DNA from: an uncultured Paracoccus sp.
Lineage (GTDB): Bacteria > Pseudomonadota > Alphaproteobacteria > Rhodobacterales > Rhodobacteraceae
Direction of reading: 5' to 3'
Assembly: GCF_945915435.1 (NCBI RefSeq)
Contig: NZ_CAMEFG010000006.1
Location: 1-64,000, forward strand
DNA: 64,000 nucleotides
Shown here: positions 9,247 to 16,970 of the stretch, piece by piece
Position numbering within the stretch: the stretch's first letter is position 1
How the letters are laid out: every line of letters starts with the position of its first letter
Program-made: the position numbers and the translations under genes
The notes under the pieces: generated by a model
Told to the model about the DNA's origin: nothing
What the model saw: only the letters and a program-made list of their open reading frames with translations
Database searches by the model: none

Positions 9247-10254
9247 ATGTTAAGGCTCACCACGGCGATCGCCGCCACGTTCACCCTTGCGCCGATGGCG
9301 TTTGCGGCAACCGAATACCCCCTGACCCTGACAAGCTGCGGGCACGAGGTCACGTTCGAGCGCGCCCCCGCCAGCGTGGTCAGCGTCGGGCAAAGCACGA
9401 CCGAGATCCTCTATCTGCTGGGCCTTGCCGACAAGGTGGCGGGCACGGCGCTGTGGGTGAACCCGGTGTTGCCGGAATTCGAGGACATCGACGCCGGCAT
9501 CGACCGGCTGTCCGACAACGCCCCCAGTTTCGAAAGCGTGCTGGAAAAGCGCCCGGAACTGGTGGTCACCGCCTATGAATGGATGATCGGCCCGCAGGGC
9601 GTGGTCGGCACGCGCGAGATGTTCGACGATGCGCAGATCCCAAGCTGGATCATGCCCACCGAATGCGAGGGCAAGGACAATACCCAGAGCATGGACGGCG
9701 AACGCACGGTCATGTTCGACACCGCGCTGCTTTACCAGGGGATCGAGGAACTGGCGGCGATCTTCGACGTCCAGGACCGTGGCGCGGAACTGGTCGCCGA
9801 CCTCAGGGCGCGCGAGGAGGCGGCCATCGCCCAGGCGCAGGCGCTGGACCTGCCCGCGGATGTCTCGGCGGTGTTCTGGTATTCCTCGGCCGATATCGAG
9901 ATCGACCCCTATGTCGCGGGCGTGAACGCGGTGCCGGGCTGGATGCTGTCCAAGCTGGGGGTGGCGAATGTGGTCTCCTCGCTTGAGGAATGGCCGACCG
10001 TGGGCTGGGAAACCATCGCCCGCGCCAATCCCGATTTCATCGTCGCGGCCGAGATGAACCGCCGCCGCTTTCCCGCCGACGACCTTGCGGTCAAGCGCGA
10101 CTTCCTGGTCAGCGATCCGGTGACCAGCCAGATGGAGGCGGTGAAGAACGACCGCATCCTGGTGATGGAGGCGAATGCGATGGACCCCACCGTGCGCGCG
10201 ATCTTCGCGCTCGAATCGCTGTCGGACGCGCTGGCCGGGTTCGACCTGCAATGA
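9247..10254 (+). CDS. ABC transporter periplasmic binding protein, BtuF/FecB type
   Basis: A signal peptide (MLRLTTAIAATFTLAPMAFA, cleavage after AFA) precedes a 315-residue helical-backbone binding protein. The opening LTLTSCGHEVTFERAPASVVSVGQSTTEILYLLG is typical of the BtuF/FhuD/FecB group. It would deliver a corrinoid, heme or siderophore to the FecCD-type permease encoded next with a 4-bp ATGA overlap. The cobalamin riboswitch in its leader makes a cobalamin, cobinamide or cobalt-chelate substrate the best inference. The protein is not close enough by eye to classical BtuF to be certain. Confidence 0.88.
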   Translation: MLRLTTAIAATFTLAPMAFAATEYPLTLTSCGHEVTFERAPASVVSVGQSTTEILYLLGLADKVAGTALWVNPVLPEFEDIDAGIDRLSDNAPSFESVLEKRPELVVTAYEWMIGPQGVVGTREMFDDAQIPSWIMPTECEGKDNTQSMDGERTVMFDTALLYQGIEELAAIFDVQDRGAELVADLRAREEAAIAQAQALDLPADVSAVFWYSSADIEIDPYVAGVNAVPGWMLSKLGVANVVSSLEEWPTVGWETIARANPDFIVAAEMNRRRFPADDLAVKRDFLVSDPVTSQMEAVKNDRILVMEANAMDPTVRAIFALESLSDALAGFDLQ

Positions 10255-11312
10255 CCGGTGCCGCCGCGGCCCGCAGCGCGGGGCGCGGCATCGGGCGCGG
10301 TTGGGGCTGGCTGTGGCTGGCCCCGCTGGTGCTGGGTGCGGCGCTGTTCTTCGGCACGGTGGTGGGCGAGACCCAAATCCCCGTCGCGACCGTCATCGAG
10401 GTGCTGGCAGTCAAGGCCGGGCTGGCCCCCGGCCCCGTCGATGTGATCGACGCCGGCGTGGTCTGGCATTACCGGCTGTCGCGCGCGGTGGTCGCGGCCT
10501 GCGGGGGCGCCAGCCTCGCGCTGTCGGGGCTGATCCTCCAGGCGCTGCTGCGCAACCCCCTGGCCGAGCCTTATCTGCTGGGCATATCCGCCGGGGCCTC
10601 GACCGGGGCGGTGCTGATCGCGGTCGCGGGTGTCGGGGGGGGGCTGGTCGGCATGTCGGCGGGGGCCTTCGCGGGTGCGCTGACCGCCTTTGCGCTGGTC
10701 GCGGGGCTGGCGCGTATCGCGGGCGGCGGGACGGGCCTTCGCGGCGCAGGGGTCATCATCCTTGCGGGCATCGCCGGGTCGCAGATGTTCAACGCCCTGA
10801 CGGCGCTGATCATCGCGCAATCGGCCAGCGCGGAACAGGCGCGCGGCATCATGTTCTGGCTGCTGGGCAACCTGTCGGGCGTGCGCTGGCCCGACACGCG
10901 GCTGGCGGTGCCGGTGGCGGTGCTGGGGCTGGGGGTGACGCTGTGGCATGCCCGCGCGCTGGACGCCTTCACCTTCGGGGCGGATGCCGCCGCGGCGCTT
11001 GGCATCGACCTGCGGCGCACGCAGGCGGTGCTGATCGGCACGGCGGCGCTGGTGACGGCGGTGATGGTGTCGATCGCAGGCGCCATCGGCTTCGTCGGGC
11101 TGGTGGTGCCCCATGCGATGCGCTTTCTGGTGGGCACCCGCCACGCCCGGCTGGTGCCCGCGACGGCGCTGGCGGGGGCGGTGTTCCTGGTGGTGTCGGA
11201 CGTGGTGTCGCGCATCGCTATTCCGGGGCAGGTGCTGCCCATCGGCGTGATCACCGCGCTGGTCGGCGCGCCCGCCTTTGCCGTGGTCATGATCCGGGGA
11301 CGCCAGCGATGA
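10251..11312 (+). CDS. FecCD/BtuC-type ABC transporter permease
   Basis: The 353-residue membrane protein has about ten hydrophobic segments. It carries the FecCD landmarks GASLALSGLILQALLRNPLAEPYLLGISAGAS and, near the C-terminus, GAIGFVGLVVPHAMRF followed by GDxxxR-like residues (SDVVSRIAIPGQVLPIGVITALVGAPAF). Its start overlaps the binding-protein stop (ATGA), and its own end overlaps the ATPase start in the same way. It forms the inner-membrane channel of the riboswitch-controlled uptake system. Confidence 0.92.
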   Translation: MTGAAAARSAGRGIGRGWGWLWLAPLVLGAALFFGTVVGETQIPVATVIEVLAVKAGLAPGPVDVIDAGVVWHYRLSRAVVAACGGASLALSGLILQALLRNPLAEPYLLGISAGASTGAVLIAVAGVGGGLVGMSAGAFAGALTAFALVAGLARIAGGGTGLRGAGVIILAGIAGSQMFNALTALIIAQSASAEQARGIMFWLLGNLSGVRWPDTRLAVPVAVLGLGVTLWHARALDAFTFGADAAAALGIDLRRTQAVLIGTAALVTAVMVSIAGAIGFVGLVVPHAMRFLVGTRHARLVPATALAGAVFLVVSDVVSRIAIPGQVLPIGVITALVGAPAFAVVMIRGRQR

Positions 11313-12079
11313 CCGCGCTGCTTGAGGTCGTCGGCGCCAGCCGGACCGTGCAGGGGCGCGGCATCGTGGCCGATGTCAGCGTCACCCTGCACCCCGGCGA
11401 GATGCTGGGCCTGATCGGGCCGAACGGTTCGGGCAAATCGACGCTGCTGAACATGATGGCCGGGCTGCTGCCGCCCTGCCGGGGCGAGGTGCGGCTGAAC
11501 GGCCAGCCGATGACCCGCCTGCGCCGCCGCCATATCGCCCGGTACCTGGCGCTGGTCGCGCAATCCGCCGACACGGGCGACCGCATCACCGTGCGCGAGG
11601 CGGTGGAACTGGGCCGCACCCCCTGGCTCGGCCCCCTGCGCCCGTGGCGGGCCGAGGACGACGCGGCCGTCACGGTGGCGCTGGACGCCGTGGGCATGGC
11701 GCATATGGCGGGGCGCGACTGGACCTCGCTTTCGGGGGGTGAGCGTCAGCGCGCCCATATCGCGCGCGCCCATGCCCAGACCCCGCGGATCCTGCTGCTG
11801 GACGAGCCGACCAACCACCTGGACATCCATCACCAGCTTGGCATCCTCGACCTGGTGGCCGCCCTGCCGGTGACGACGGTCATCGCGCTGCACGACATGC
11901 ACCACGCCCTGCGCTGCGACAGAGTGCTGGTGATGCGCGCAGGCCGCTCTATGGCCCTTGGTCCCCCGTCCGAGGTCCTGACCCCGGCGCTCATCCGCGA
12001 GATCTTTGCGGTCGAGGCCGAGTTGATCGCCCATCCCGGCGGCGGTCGTCCGGTCTTTGCTTTCCAACCCATTGCCTGA
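11309..12079 (+). CDS. FecE/BtuD-type ABC transporter ATPase
   Basis: The 256-residue ATPase has Walker A GPNGSGKST (~39-47), signature LSGGERQR, Walker B ILLLDEPTNHLD and switch ALHDMHHA. It is the energy-coupling subunit for the preceding FecCD permease. The start at 11309 overlaps the permease stop (ATGA). It is followed after only 11 bp by the pseudoazurin gene with its own RBS (GAAAGGAAA), so the two are probably cotranscribed. Confidence 0.92.
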   Translation: MTALLEVVGASRTVQGRGIVADVSVTLHPGEMLGLIGPNGSGKSTLLNMMAGLLPPCRGEVRLNGQPMTRLRRRHIARYLALVAQSADTGDRITVREAVELGRTPWLGPLRPWRAEDDAAVTVALDAVGMAHMAGRDWTSLSGGERQRAHIARAHAQTPRILLLDEPTNHLDIHHQLGILDLVAALPVTTVIALHDMHHALRCDRVLVMRAGRSMALGPPSEVLTPALIREIFAVEAELIAHPGGGRPVFAFQPIA

Positions 12080-12090
12080 AAGGAAACCCG

Positions 12091-12519
12091 ATGCTGATCC
12101 GCGCCGCCCTGCTTGCCTGCCTTCTGCCCGCCGCCGCCCTGGCCGAGGTGCATGAGGTGCAGATGCTCAACCGCAACGACACCGGCCCGATGCCGTTCGA
12201 GCCGGATTATCTGGTTGTCCAGCCGGGCGATACGGTGAAGTTCCTCGCCTCCAGCCGTGGCCACAATGCCGCCACCATCGACGGCATGATCCCCAAAGGC
12301 GGCGAGAAGTTCGTCGGCAGGATCGACGAGGAAATCGAGGTGACGCTGGATGCGGAAGGCATCTGGGGCATCAAGTGCAGCCCCCATTACACGATGGGCA
12401 TGGCCATGCTGATCCAGGTCGGCGATACCCCCGCGACCGAGGCCGACCTGCCCGACGACCTGCCCGAGGCGGTCCGTCAGAGAATGCTGGAAATCATCGC
12501 CCGTCGGGATGCCGGTTAG
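12091..12519 (+). CDS. Pseudoazurin (periplasmic type 1 blue copper protein)
   Basis: A signal peptide (MLIRAALLACLLPAAALA) leads a 124-residue mature cupredoxin. The copper ligands are His58 (GHNA), then Cys96, His99 and Met104 in CSPHYTMGM, the spacing expected for pseudoazurin. These proteins carry single electrons in the periplasm, typically from the bc1 complex to nitrite or nitrous oxide reductase in denitrifiers such as Paracoccus. It sits 11 bp behind a cobalamin-riboswitch-controlled ABC operon, and no FNR-like box was seen just upstream, so it may be read from the riboswitch promoter. A strong hairpin follows. Confidence 0.93.
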   Translation: MLIRAALLACLLPAAALAEVHEVQMLNRNDTGPMPFEPDYLVVQPGDTVKFLASSRGHNAATIDGMIPKGGEKFVGRIDEEIEVTLDAEGIWGIKCSPHYTMGMAMLIQVGDTPATEADLPDDLPEAVRQRMLEIIARRDAG

Positions 12520-12525
12520 AGACGC

Positions 12526-12557
12526 GACCGGGGCGGGCGGTCTGGCTCGCCCCGGTC
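12526..12557. terminator. Bidirectional terminator hairpin
   Basis: A perfect 10-bp inverted repeat (GACCGGGGCG / CGCCCCGGTC) with a 12-nt loop starts 7 nt after the pseudoazurin stop and ends just before the end of the convergent nrdG gene. It would separate the two converging transcripts. Confidence 0.65.
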
Positions 12558-12566
12558 ACAGGGTGG

Positions 12567-13193
12567 CTAGGGATCGCGGGGACGGGTGCCCGTGGTGCGG
12601 CAGGGCTGCATCTTGTGCCGGTCCAGCCCCAACCCGGCCAGCTCGGCCCTCAGCCGCGCCAATGCGGCATTGTCCAGCAAGGCGGGGTCGTAGGTCGTCC
12701 GGGTTTCATGGTCCACGCCGCTGGCCAGCAACAGGCGCAGGCTGGCATGCGCGCGCGCACCGCTGCCCTTTACGCGGGTGACGCGGTCGTAATCGGCCTT
12801 GCCGGACTTGATGTCGAAACCCACCCAATCCAGCAGGGGCAGGACCCGCGCCAGCCGGCCGGGATAGGGTCCCGCCGTGTGCAGCCCGATGCGGAACCCC
12901 ATCCGGCGGACCTGCCCGATGGCATCGGGCAGCCCGCGTTGCAGGGTCGGCTCGCCCCCGGAAAAGACCACGCCGTCCAGCAACCCCCGCCGGTCTTGCA
13001 GCAGGTCCAGGATCGCGTCCCAGTCCGGGCAGTCGGCGGGGGTTTCGGGCCGGGGCGGGATCAGTTGCGGATTGTGGCAATAGGGGCAGTCCCAGGGGCA
13101 GCCCTGGCAAAAGACCGTGGCGACGATCTGCCCCGGCCAGTCGCACAGCGACATGGCCTGAAACCCGCCGACCCGGATCGGCGGCGGCGTCAT
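12567..13193 (-). CDS. nrdG: Anaerobic ribonucleotide reductase activating protein NrdG
   Basis: This is a 208-residue radical SAM enzyme. The [4Fe-4S] motif CPWDCPYC (Cys32, 36, 39) binds the cluster that cleaves S-adenosylmethionine to place a glycyl radical on the class III ribonucleotide reductase. Other landmarks are GGFQAMSLCDWPG, HNPQL, and VVFSGGEPTLQ (SAM-binding GGE). It is the third gene of an operon with the catalytic chain and a separate glycyl-radical domain. The start at 13193 overlaps the stop of the glycyl-radical ORF (ATGA), which excludes the longer open frame upstream. Confidence 0.92.
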   Translation of the reverse strand: MTPPPIRVGGFQAMSLCDWPGQIVATVFCQGCPWDCPYCHNPQLIPPRPETPADCPDWDAILDLLQDRRGLLDGVVFSGGEPTLQRGLPDAIGQVRRMGFRIGLHTAGPYPGRLARVLPLLDWVGFDIKSGKADYDRVTRVKGSGARAHASLRLLLASGVDHETRTTYDPALLDNAALARLRAELAGLGLDRHKMQPCRTTGTRPRDP

Positions 13194-13369
13194 TGCCCGA
13201 TACGGTCTTCGCGGAAATACAGCCGCTCGTGATATTCGCCCTTCTTGCCGCGATTGAACGACGAGACGGGGCGGTGATAGCCCATCACGCGGGTCCAGAC
13301 CTCGCAACGCTGGCGTTCCCCGTCTTGCAGGTCGGTGGCCGGGGCGGTCATGGGAAGCTTCTGGCTCAT
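13190..13369 (-). CDS. Stand-alone glycyl-radical domain of class III ribonucleotide reductase
   Basis: A 59-residue protein whose C-terminal two thirds (CEVWTRVMGYHRPV, then SSFNRGKKGEYHERLYF) matches the glycyl-radical end of NrdD. The presumed radical glycine is Gly30 in RVMGY. In most NrdD proteins this segment is fused to the C-terminus, right after the zinc finger. Here the main chain stops there, and this ORF begins 17 bp later in another frame with its own RBS (AAAGGAAAG) and ATG. It overlaps nrdG by 4 bp, so its translation is coupled to the activase. Short NRDD-domain proteins are, I believe, known in some other genomes. Confidence 0.85.
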   Translation of the reverse strand: MSQKLPMTAPATDLQDGERQRCEVWTRVMGYHRPVSSFNRGKKGEYHERLYFREDRIGQ

Positions 13370-13386
13370 GGTCTTTCCTTTCGGGT

Positions 13387-15177
13387 TCAGCAGGGTTGAT
13401 TGCGTTTTCGGGACAGGATTTCGGCATCGCATTTCGGACAGAACTCGTGTTCGCCCTCCAGATGGCCGTGCCGGGGACAGATCGAGAATGTGGGCGTGAC
13501 GGTGATATAGGGCAGGCGGAAATTGCTCAGCGCGCGCTCGACCAGCTTGCGGCAGGCGTCGGGGGACGAGATTTGCGTGCCCATGTAAAGATGCAGCACC
13601 GTGCCGCCGGTGTATTTGCATTGCAGCGCGTCCTGGCGCAGCAGCGCCTCGAAAGGGTCGTCGGTGAATCCGACGGGAAGCTGGCTGGAGTTGGTATAAT
13701 AAGGCTCGGCCTCGGTTCCGGCCTGAAGGATGGCCGGGAAACGCTTGCGGTCCTCCTTGGCGAAGCGATAGGTCGTCCCTTCGGCGGGGGTGGCTTCCAG
13801 ATTGTAAAGATGGCCGGTCTGTTCCTGAAACCCGACGATCCGCGCCCGGATGTGATCCAGCAGCCGCAGCGCGAATTCATGCCCCCACGGGGTGGTGAGG
13901 TCGTGTTCGTCATCGGTGAAATTGCGGACCATCTCGTTGATGCCGTTGACGCCCAGGGTCGAGAAATGGTTGCGCAACGTGCCCAGATACCGCCTGGTAT
14001 AGGGCAGCAGCCCGCCGTCGATCAGGCGCTGGACGACCTCGCGCTTGATTTCCAGGCTGTCGCGGCCCAGTTCCAGCAGCCTGTCCAGCCGCGCCAGCAG
14101 GGCGGCTTCGTCGCCCTTGAACAGGTGGCCCAGCCGGGCGCAGTTGATCGTGACGACGCCCAGCGAGCCGGTTTGCTCGGCGCTGCCGAAAAGGCCGTTG
14201 CCGCGTTTCGTCAACTCGGCCAGGTCCAGTTGCAGGCGGCAGCACATCGAGCGCACCATGTGCGGCTCCATGTCGGAATTGATGAAGTTCTGGAAATAGG
14301 GCAGCCCGTATTTGGCCGTCAGCGCGAAAAGGCGGGTGGCGTTTTCGCTGTGCCAGGGAAAATCGCGCGTGATGTTGTAGGTCGGGATCGGAAAGGTAAA
14401 GACGCGGCCCCTGGCGTCGCCTTCGGACATGATCTCCATATAGGCGCGGTTGATCATGTCCATTTCGGCCTGCAAATCGCCATAGGTGAAATCGACCTCT
14501 CGCCCGGCGATGACGGGAACCTGATCGCGCAGGTCCTCGGGGCAGACCCAGTCGAAGGTCAGGTTGGTGAAGGGCGTTTGCGTGCCCCAGCGCGACGGCA
14601 CGTTCAGGTTGTAGATCAGTTCCTGCATCGACTGGCGCACCTGGTCGTAGCCCAGCCGGTCGATGCGCAGGAAAGGGGCCATGTAGGTGTCGAAGGAACT
14701 GAAGGCCTGCGCCCCCGCCCATTCGTTTTGCAGCGTGCCGAGGAAGTTCACGATCTGCCCGACTGCGCTGGACAGGTGCCGGGGCGGCGCGGCCTCGACC
14801 TTGCCGGGCACGCCGTTCAGCCCCTCGGCCAGAAAGCTGCGCAGGGACCAGCCCGCGCAATAGCCCGCCAGCACATCCAGATCGTGGATATGCAGGTCGC
14901 CGTCGCGATGCGCCTGACCGATGGCGGGCGGGTAGACATGGGACAGCCAGTAGTTGGCCACCATCTTGCCCGAGCTGTTCAGGATCAGCCCGCCCAGCGA
15001 ATAGCCCTGATTGGCGTTCGCGTTCACCCGCCAATCGGCCTGATCCAGATATTCGTTGATCGAGCCGATGGCATCGACCATGACCGGCCCCCGGTCACGG
15101 TCCGGCCCCCCGGCCAATGCGGCGATATTGCCCCGGCCATCCGGTGGCGTGCCTTGGTGCTCTGGCGACTCGATCAT
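13387..15177 (-). CDS. nrdD: Anaerobic ribonucleoside-triphosphate reductase, catalytic chain without glycyl-radical end
   Basis: The 596-residue chain has the NrdD ten-stranded barrel region, with landmarks ANANQGYSLGGL, HDGDLHIHDLD-like HRDGDLHIHDLD, NLNVPSRWGTQTPFTN, MCCRLQLD and LGVVTINCARLG. It also has a C-terminal zinc finger (CPRHGHLEGEHEFCPKCD). It reduces nucleoside triphosphates without oxygen. Two differences from E. coli NrdD stand out: there is no N-terminal ATP-cone, and it ends at the zinc finger, with the glycyl-radical segment encoded by the next ORF. The upstream FNR-like box fits anaerobic induction. An internal ATG at 15081 is an alternative start. Confidence 0.92.
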   Translation of the reverse strand: MIESPEHQGTPPDGRGNIAALAGGPDRDRGPVMVDAIGSINEYLDQADWRVNANANQGYSLGGLILNSSGKMVANYWLSHVYPPAIGQAHRDGDLHIHDLDVLAGYCAGWSLRSFLAEGLNGVPGKVEAAPPRHLSSAVGQIVNFLGTLQNEWAGAQAFSSFDTYMAPFLRIDRLGYDQVRQSMQELIYNLNVPSRWGTQTPFTNLTFDWVCPEDLRDQVPVIAGREVDFTYGDLQAEMDMINRAYMEIMSEGDARGRVFTFPIPTYNITRDFPWHSENATRLFALTAKYGLPYFQNFINSDMEPHMVRSMCCRLQLDLAELTKRGNGLFGSAEQTGSLGVVTINCARLGHLFKGDEAALLARLDRLLELGRDSLEIKREVVQRLIDGGLLPYTRRYLGTLRNHFSTLGVNGINEMVRNFTDDEHDLTTPWGHEFALRLLDHIRARIVGFQEQTGHLYNLEATPAEGTTYRFAKEDRKRFPAILQAGTEAEPYYTNSSQLPVGFTDDPFEALLRQDALQCKYTGGTVLHLYMGTQISSPDACRKLVERALSNFRLPYITVTPTFSICPRHGHLEGEHEFCPKCDAEILSRKRNQPC

Positions 15178-15240
15178 CTGTCAACCCTATGTATGGTGTG
15201 TTGTTATCGGTTAAATACTATATCTGGTATCAGTCGCTCT

Positions 15241-15254
15241 TTGATCTTGCGCAA
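15241..15254 (-). promoter_or_regulatory. FNR-like box upstream of nrdD
   Basis: TTGATCTTGCGCAA matches the FNR/Anr consensus TTGAT-N4-ATCAA at 8 of 10 positions. An AT-rich stretch with TATAGT/TATTTA on the minus strand lies at 15212-15222, putting the box centre about 38-42 bp upstream of the expected start. That is the class II activator position. Target: nrdD, its glycyl-radical ORF and nrdG. Confidence 0.6.
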
Positions 15255-15398
15255 AGAAGGGTCGACAAAATCGAAAGATCGCAGCGAATCATCGGTGACG
15301 GCCCATGCCCGCAGGCAGCCCCCTGCAACCAACCGGCAGGGGGTTGTGGTCGAAACGCCGGCAACGGCAAGGCGGCGCGCGGTCGTCGCGCCCCGCAT

Positions 15399-16868
15399 TC
15401 AGGTCTGGATTGTGGCCAACAGGGCCTCGGCCCTTGCCTCGTGGGCGGGGTCGAGGCGCATCTCGCGGCCCCATTCGCGGGTGGTCTCGGGTCCGATCTT
15501 GGTGGTGGCGTCGATGCCGATCTTGCCCGCCAGCCCTTCGGTGGGCGAGGCGAAGTCCAGGTAATCCATCGGCGTGCGGTCGATCAGCATTACGTCGCGG
15601 GCGGGGTCCATGCGCGTGGCCATCGCCCAGGCGATGTCGTCCCAGTCGCGGATCTCCAGGTCGCCGTCCACCACCACGATCATCTTGGTATAGCTGAACT
15701 GCGGCAGCATCCCCCATAGCGCCATCATCACCCGCCGCGCCTGGCCCGGATAGCGCTTGTCGATCCTGACCACCGCCATGCGATAGGAACAGGCGGCGGG
15801 TGGCAGCCACAGGTCCAGCACCTCGGGGATCTGGGCGCGGATGACGGGCAGGGCAAGCTCGTTGAAGACCTCGCCGATGACCGAAGGCTCGTCGGGTGGG
15901 CGGCCCGTCACGGTGGTCAGATACAACGGATCTTCGCGGCAGGTGATGGCGGTGACGCGCATCACCGGAAACGGCTCGACGGCGTTGTAATAGCCGGTAT
16001 GGTCGCCGAAGGGGCCTTCGGGGGCGGTCTCGCCGGGGTGGATCAGGCCCTCGATCACGATCTCGGCGCGGGCGGGGACCATCAGCGGGATGGAGCGGGC
16101 GCCCGCGATCTCGGTCGCCTGGCCGCGCAGCACGCCGGAAAAGCCCAGCTCGGACACGGTTTCGGGCAAGGGCAGGGCGGCGGCCAGCAGCAGCGCGGGA
16201 TCGGCGCCAAGGGCGATGGCGACCGGCATCGGCTGGCCCGCGCGCGCCCATGTGCGGTGATGGGCCGCGCCGCCGCGATGGGCCAGCCAGCGCAGGATCA
16301 GCCGGTCCGGTCCCAGCACCTGCGCGCGATAGACGCCAAGATTGTAGCGCGCGGTATCGCCCGCCCCGGACCCATGCGGGCGGGTCAGCACCACCGGCCA
16401 GGTGATCAGCGGCCCGCCATCCTCGGGCCAGGGCGTCTGCACCGGCAGCGCGTCGAGGCCGGGCAGATCGCCCCGCTGCACCGGCGCGCGGCGCAAGACC
16501 TTGGGCCGGGCAGTCAGCGCCGCCCGCAGCATCGGCCAGCGCGACCATGCGTCGCGCAGCCCCTCGGGCGGGGCGGGGCTGCGCAGGCTGGCAAGGAAGG
16601 CGCCGAAATCCGCGATCTGCGCGGGCAGCAGCCCCAGCCCCGCCGCGACCCGCGTGCGGGTGCCGAACAGGTTGGCGATCACCGGCATCGCCGGCCCGTC
16701 ATGGGCGTCGAAACGCAGCACCGGCCCGCCCCGGCGCAGGGCGGCCAGTTGCACCGCCGTCATCTCGTGGCGCAGCGAGACGGGTTCGGCGATGCGCGCC
16801 AGGTCGCCCTGCGCCGTGGTGTGATCCAGAAAGGCGCGCAGGTCGGGAAAGGGGGGAAGGCGGCGCAT
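15399..16868 (-). CDS. ubiD: UbiD-family decarboxylase, probably for ubiquinone synthesis
   Basis: The 489-residue protein has UbiD-family landmarks: GGPLITWPVVLTRPHG, DTARYNLGVYRAQV, the PEGPFGDHTGYY segment carrying a catalytic glutamate, and a C-terminal KIGIDATTKIGPE. UbiD enzymes use prenylated FMN made by UbiX to decarboxylate 3-polyprenyl-4-hydroxybenzoate or other aromatic acids. The gene is divergent from ubiT-ubiU-ubiV, with one FNR-like box between them, so a role in ubiquinone synthesis is the best inference. A second UbiD (51576-52904) in a catabolic setting is clearly different in sequence. Confidence 0.88.
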   Translation of the reverse strand: MRRLPPFPDLRAFLDHTTAQGDLARIAEPVSLRHEMTAVQLAALRRGGPVLRFDAHDGPAMPVIANLFGTRTRVAAGLGLLPAQIADFGAFLASLRSPAPPEGLRDAWSRWPMLRAALTARPKVLRRAPVQRGDLPGLDALPVQTPWPEDGGPLITWPVVLTRPHGSGAGDTARYNLGVYRAQVLGPDRLILRWLAHRGGAAHHRTWARAGQPMPVAIALGADPALLLAAALPLPETVSELGFSGVLRGQATEIAGARSIPLMVPARAEIVIEGLIHPGETAPEGPFGDHTGYYNAVEPFPVMRVTAITCREDPLYLTTVTGRPPDEPSVIGEVFNELALPVIRAQIPEVLDLWLPPAACSYRMAVVRIDKRYPGQARRVMMALWGMLPQFSYTKMIVVVDGDLEIRDWDDIAWAMATRMDPARDVMLIDRTPMDYLDFASPTEGLAGKIGIDATTKIGPETTREWGREMRLDPAHEARAEALLATIQT

Positions 16869-16922
16869 TGTCGGCTCCGGGTCGTGGCGCGGGCCAGATT
16901 AGGATGAATTTCCGCGCTGCAC

Positions 16923-16936
16923 TTGACCTTCGTTAA
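16923..16936. promoter_or_regulatory. FNR-like box between divergent ubiD and ubiT
   Basis: TTGACCTTCGTTAA matches TTGAC-N4-GTCAA at 9 of 10 positions. Toward ubiD, a minus-strand TAATCT (16896-16901) lies about 31 bp from the box centre. Toward ubiT, GATTAG (16956-16961) lies about 29 bp away. Both fit class II FNR activation, so one site could drive both directions. The ubiT transcript would start next to its ATG, which lacks a visible Shine-Dalgarno sequence. Confidence 0.6.
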
Positions 16937-16970
16937 TCCGGCGGCGGGTTTCGCCGATTAGGCTTGCCGC

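Noticed and set aside
13370..13386. A frameshift that would split a normal NrdD into two pieces
   Set aside because: The second ORF has its own RBS and ATG, is separated by a 17-bp gap, and is coupled to nrdG; a single-base error would not explain the stop, gap and new start together. It is kept as a separate gene, with the doubt stated.
13396..15564. Open frame of about 720 codons opposite nrdD
   Set aside because: Composition is typical of an antisense shadow, and nrdD on the other strand has all family motifs.
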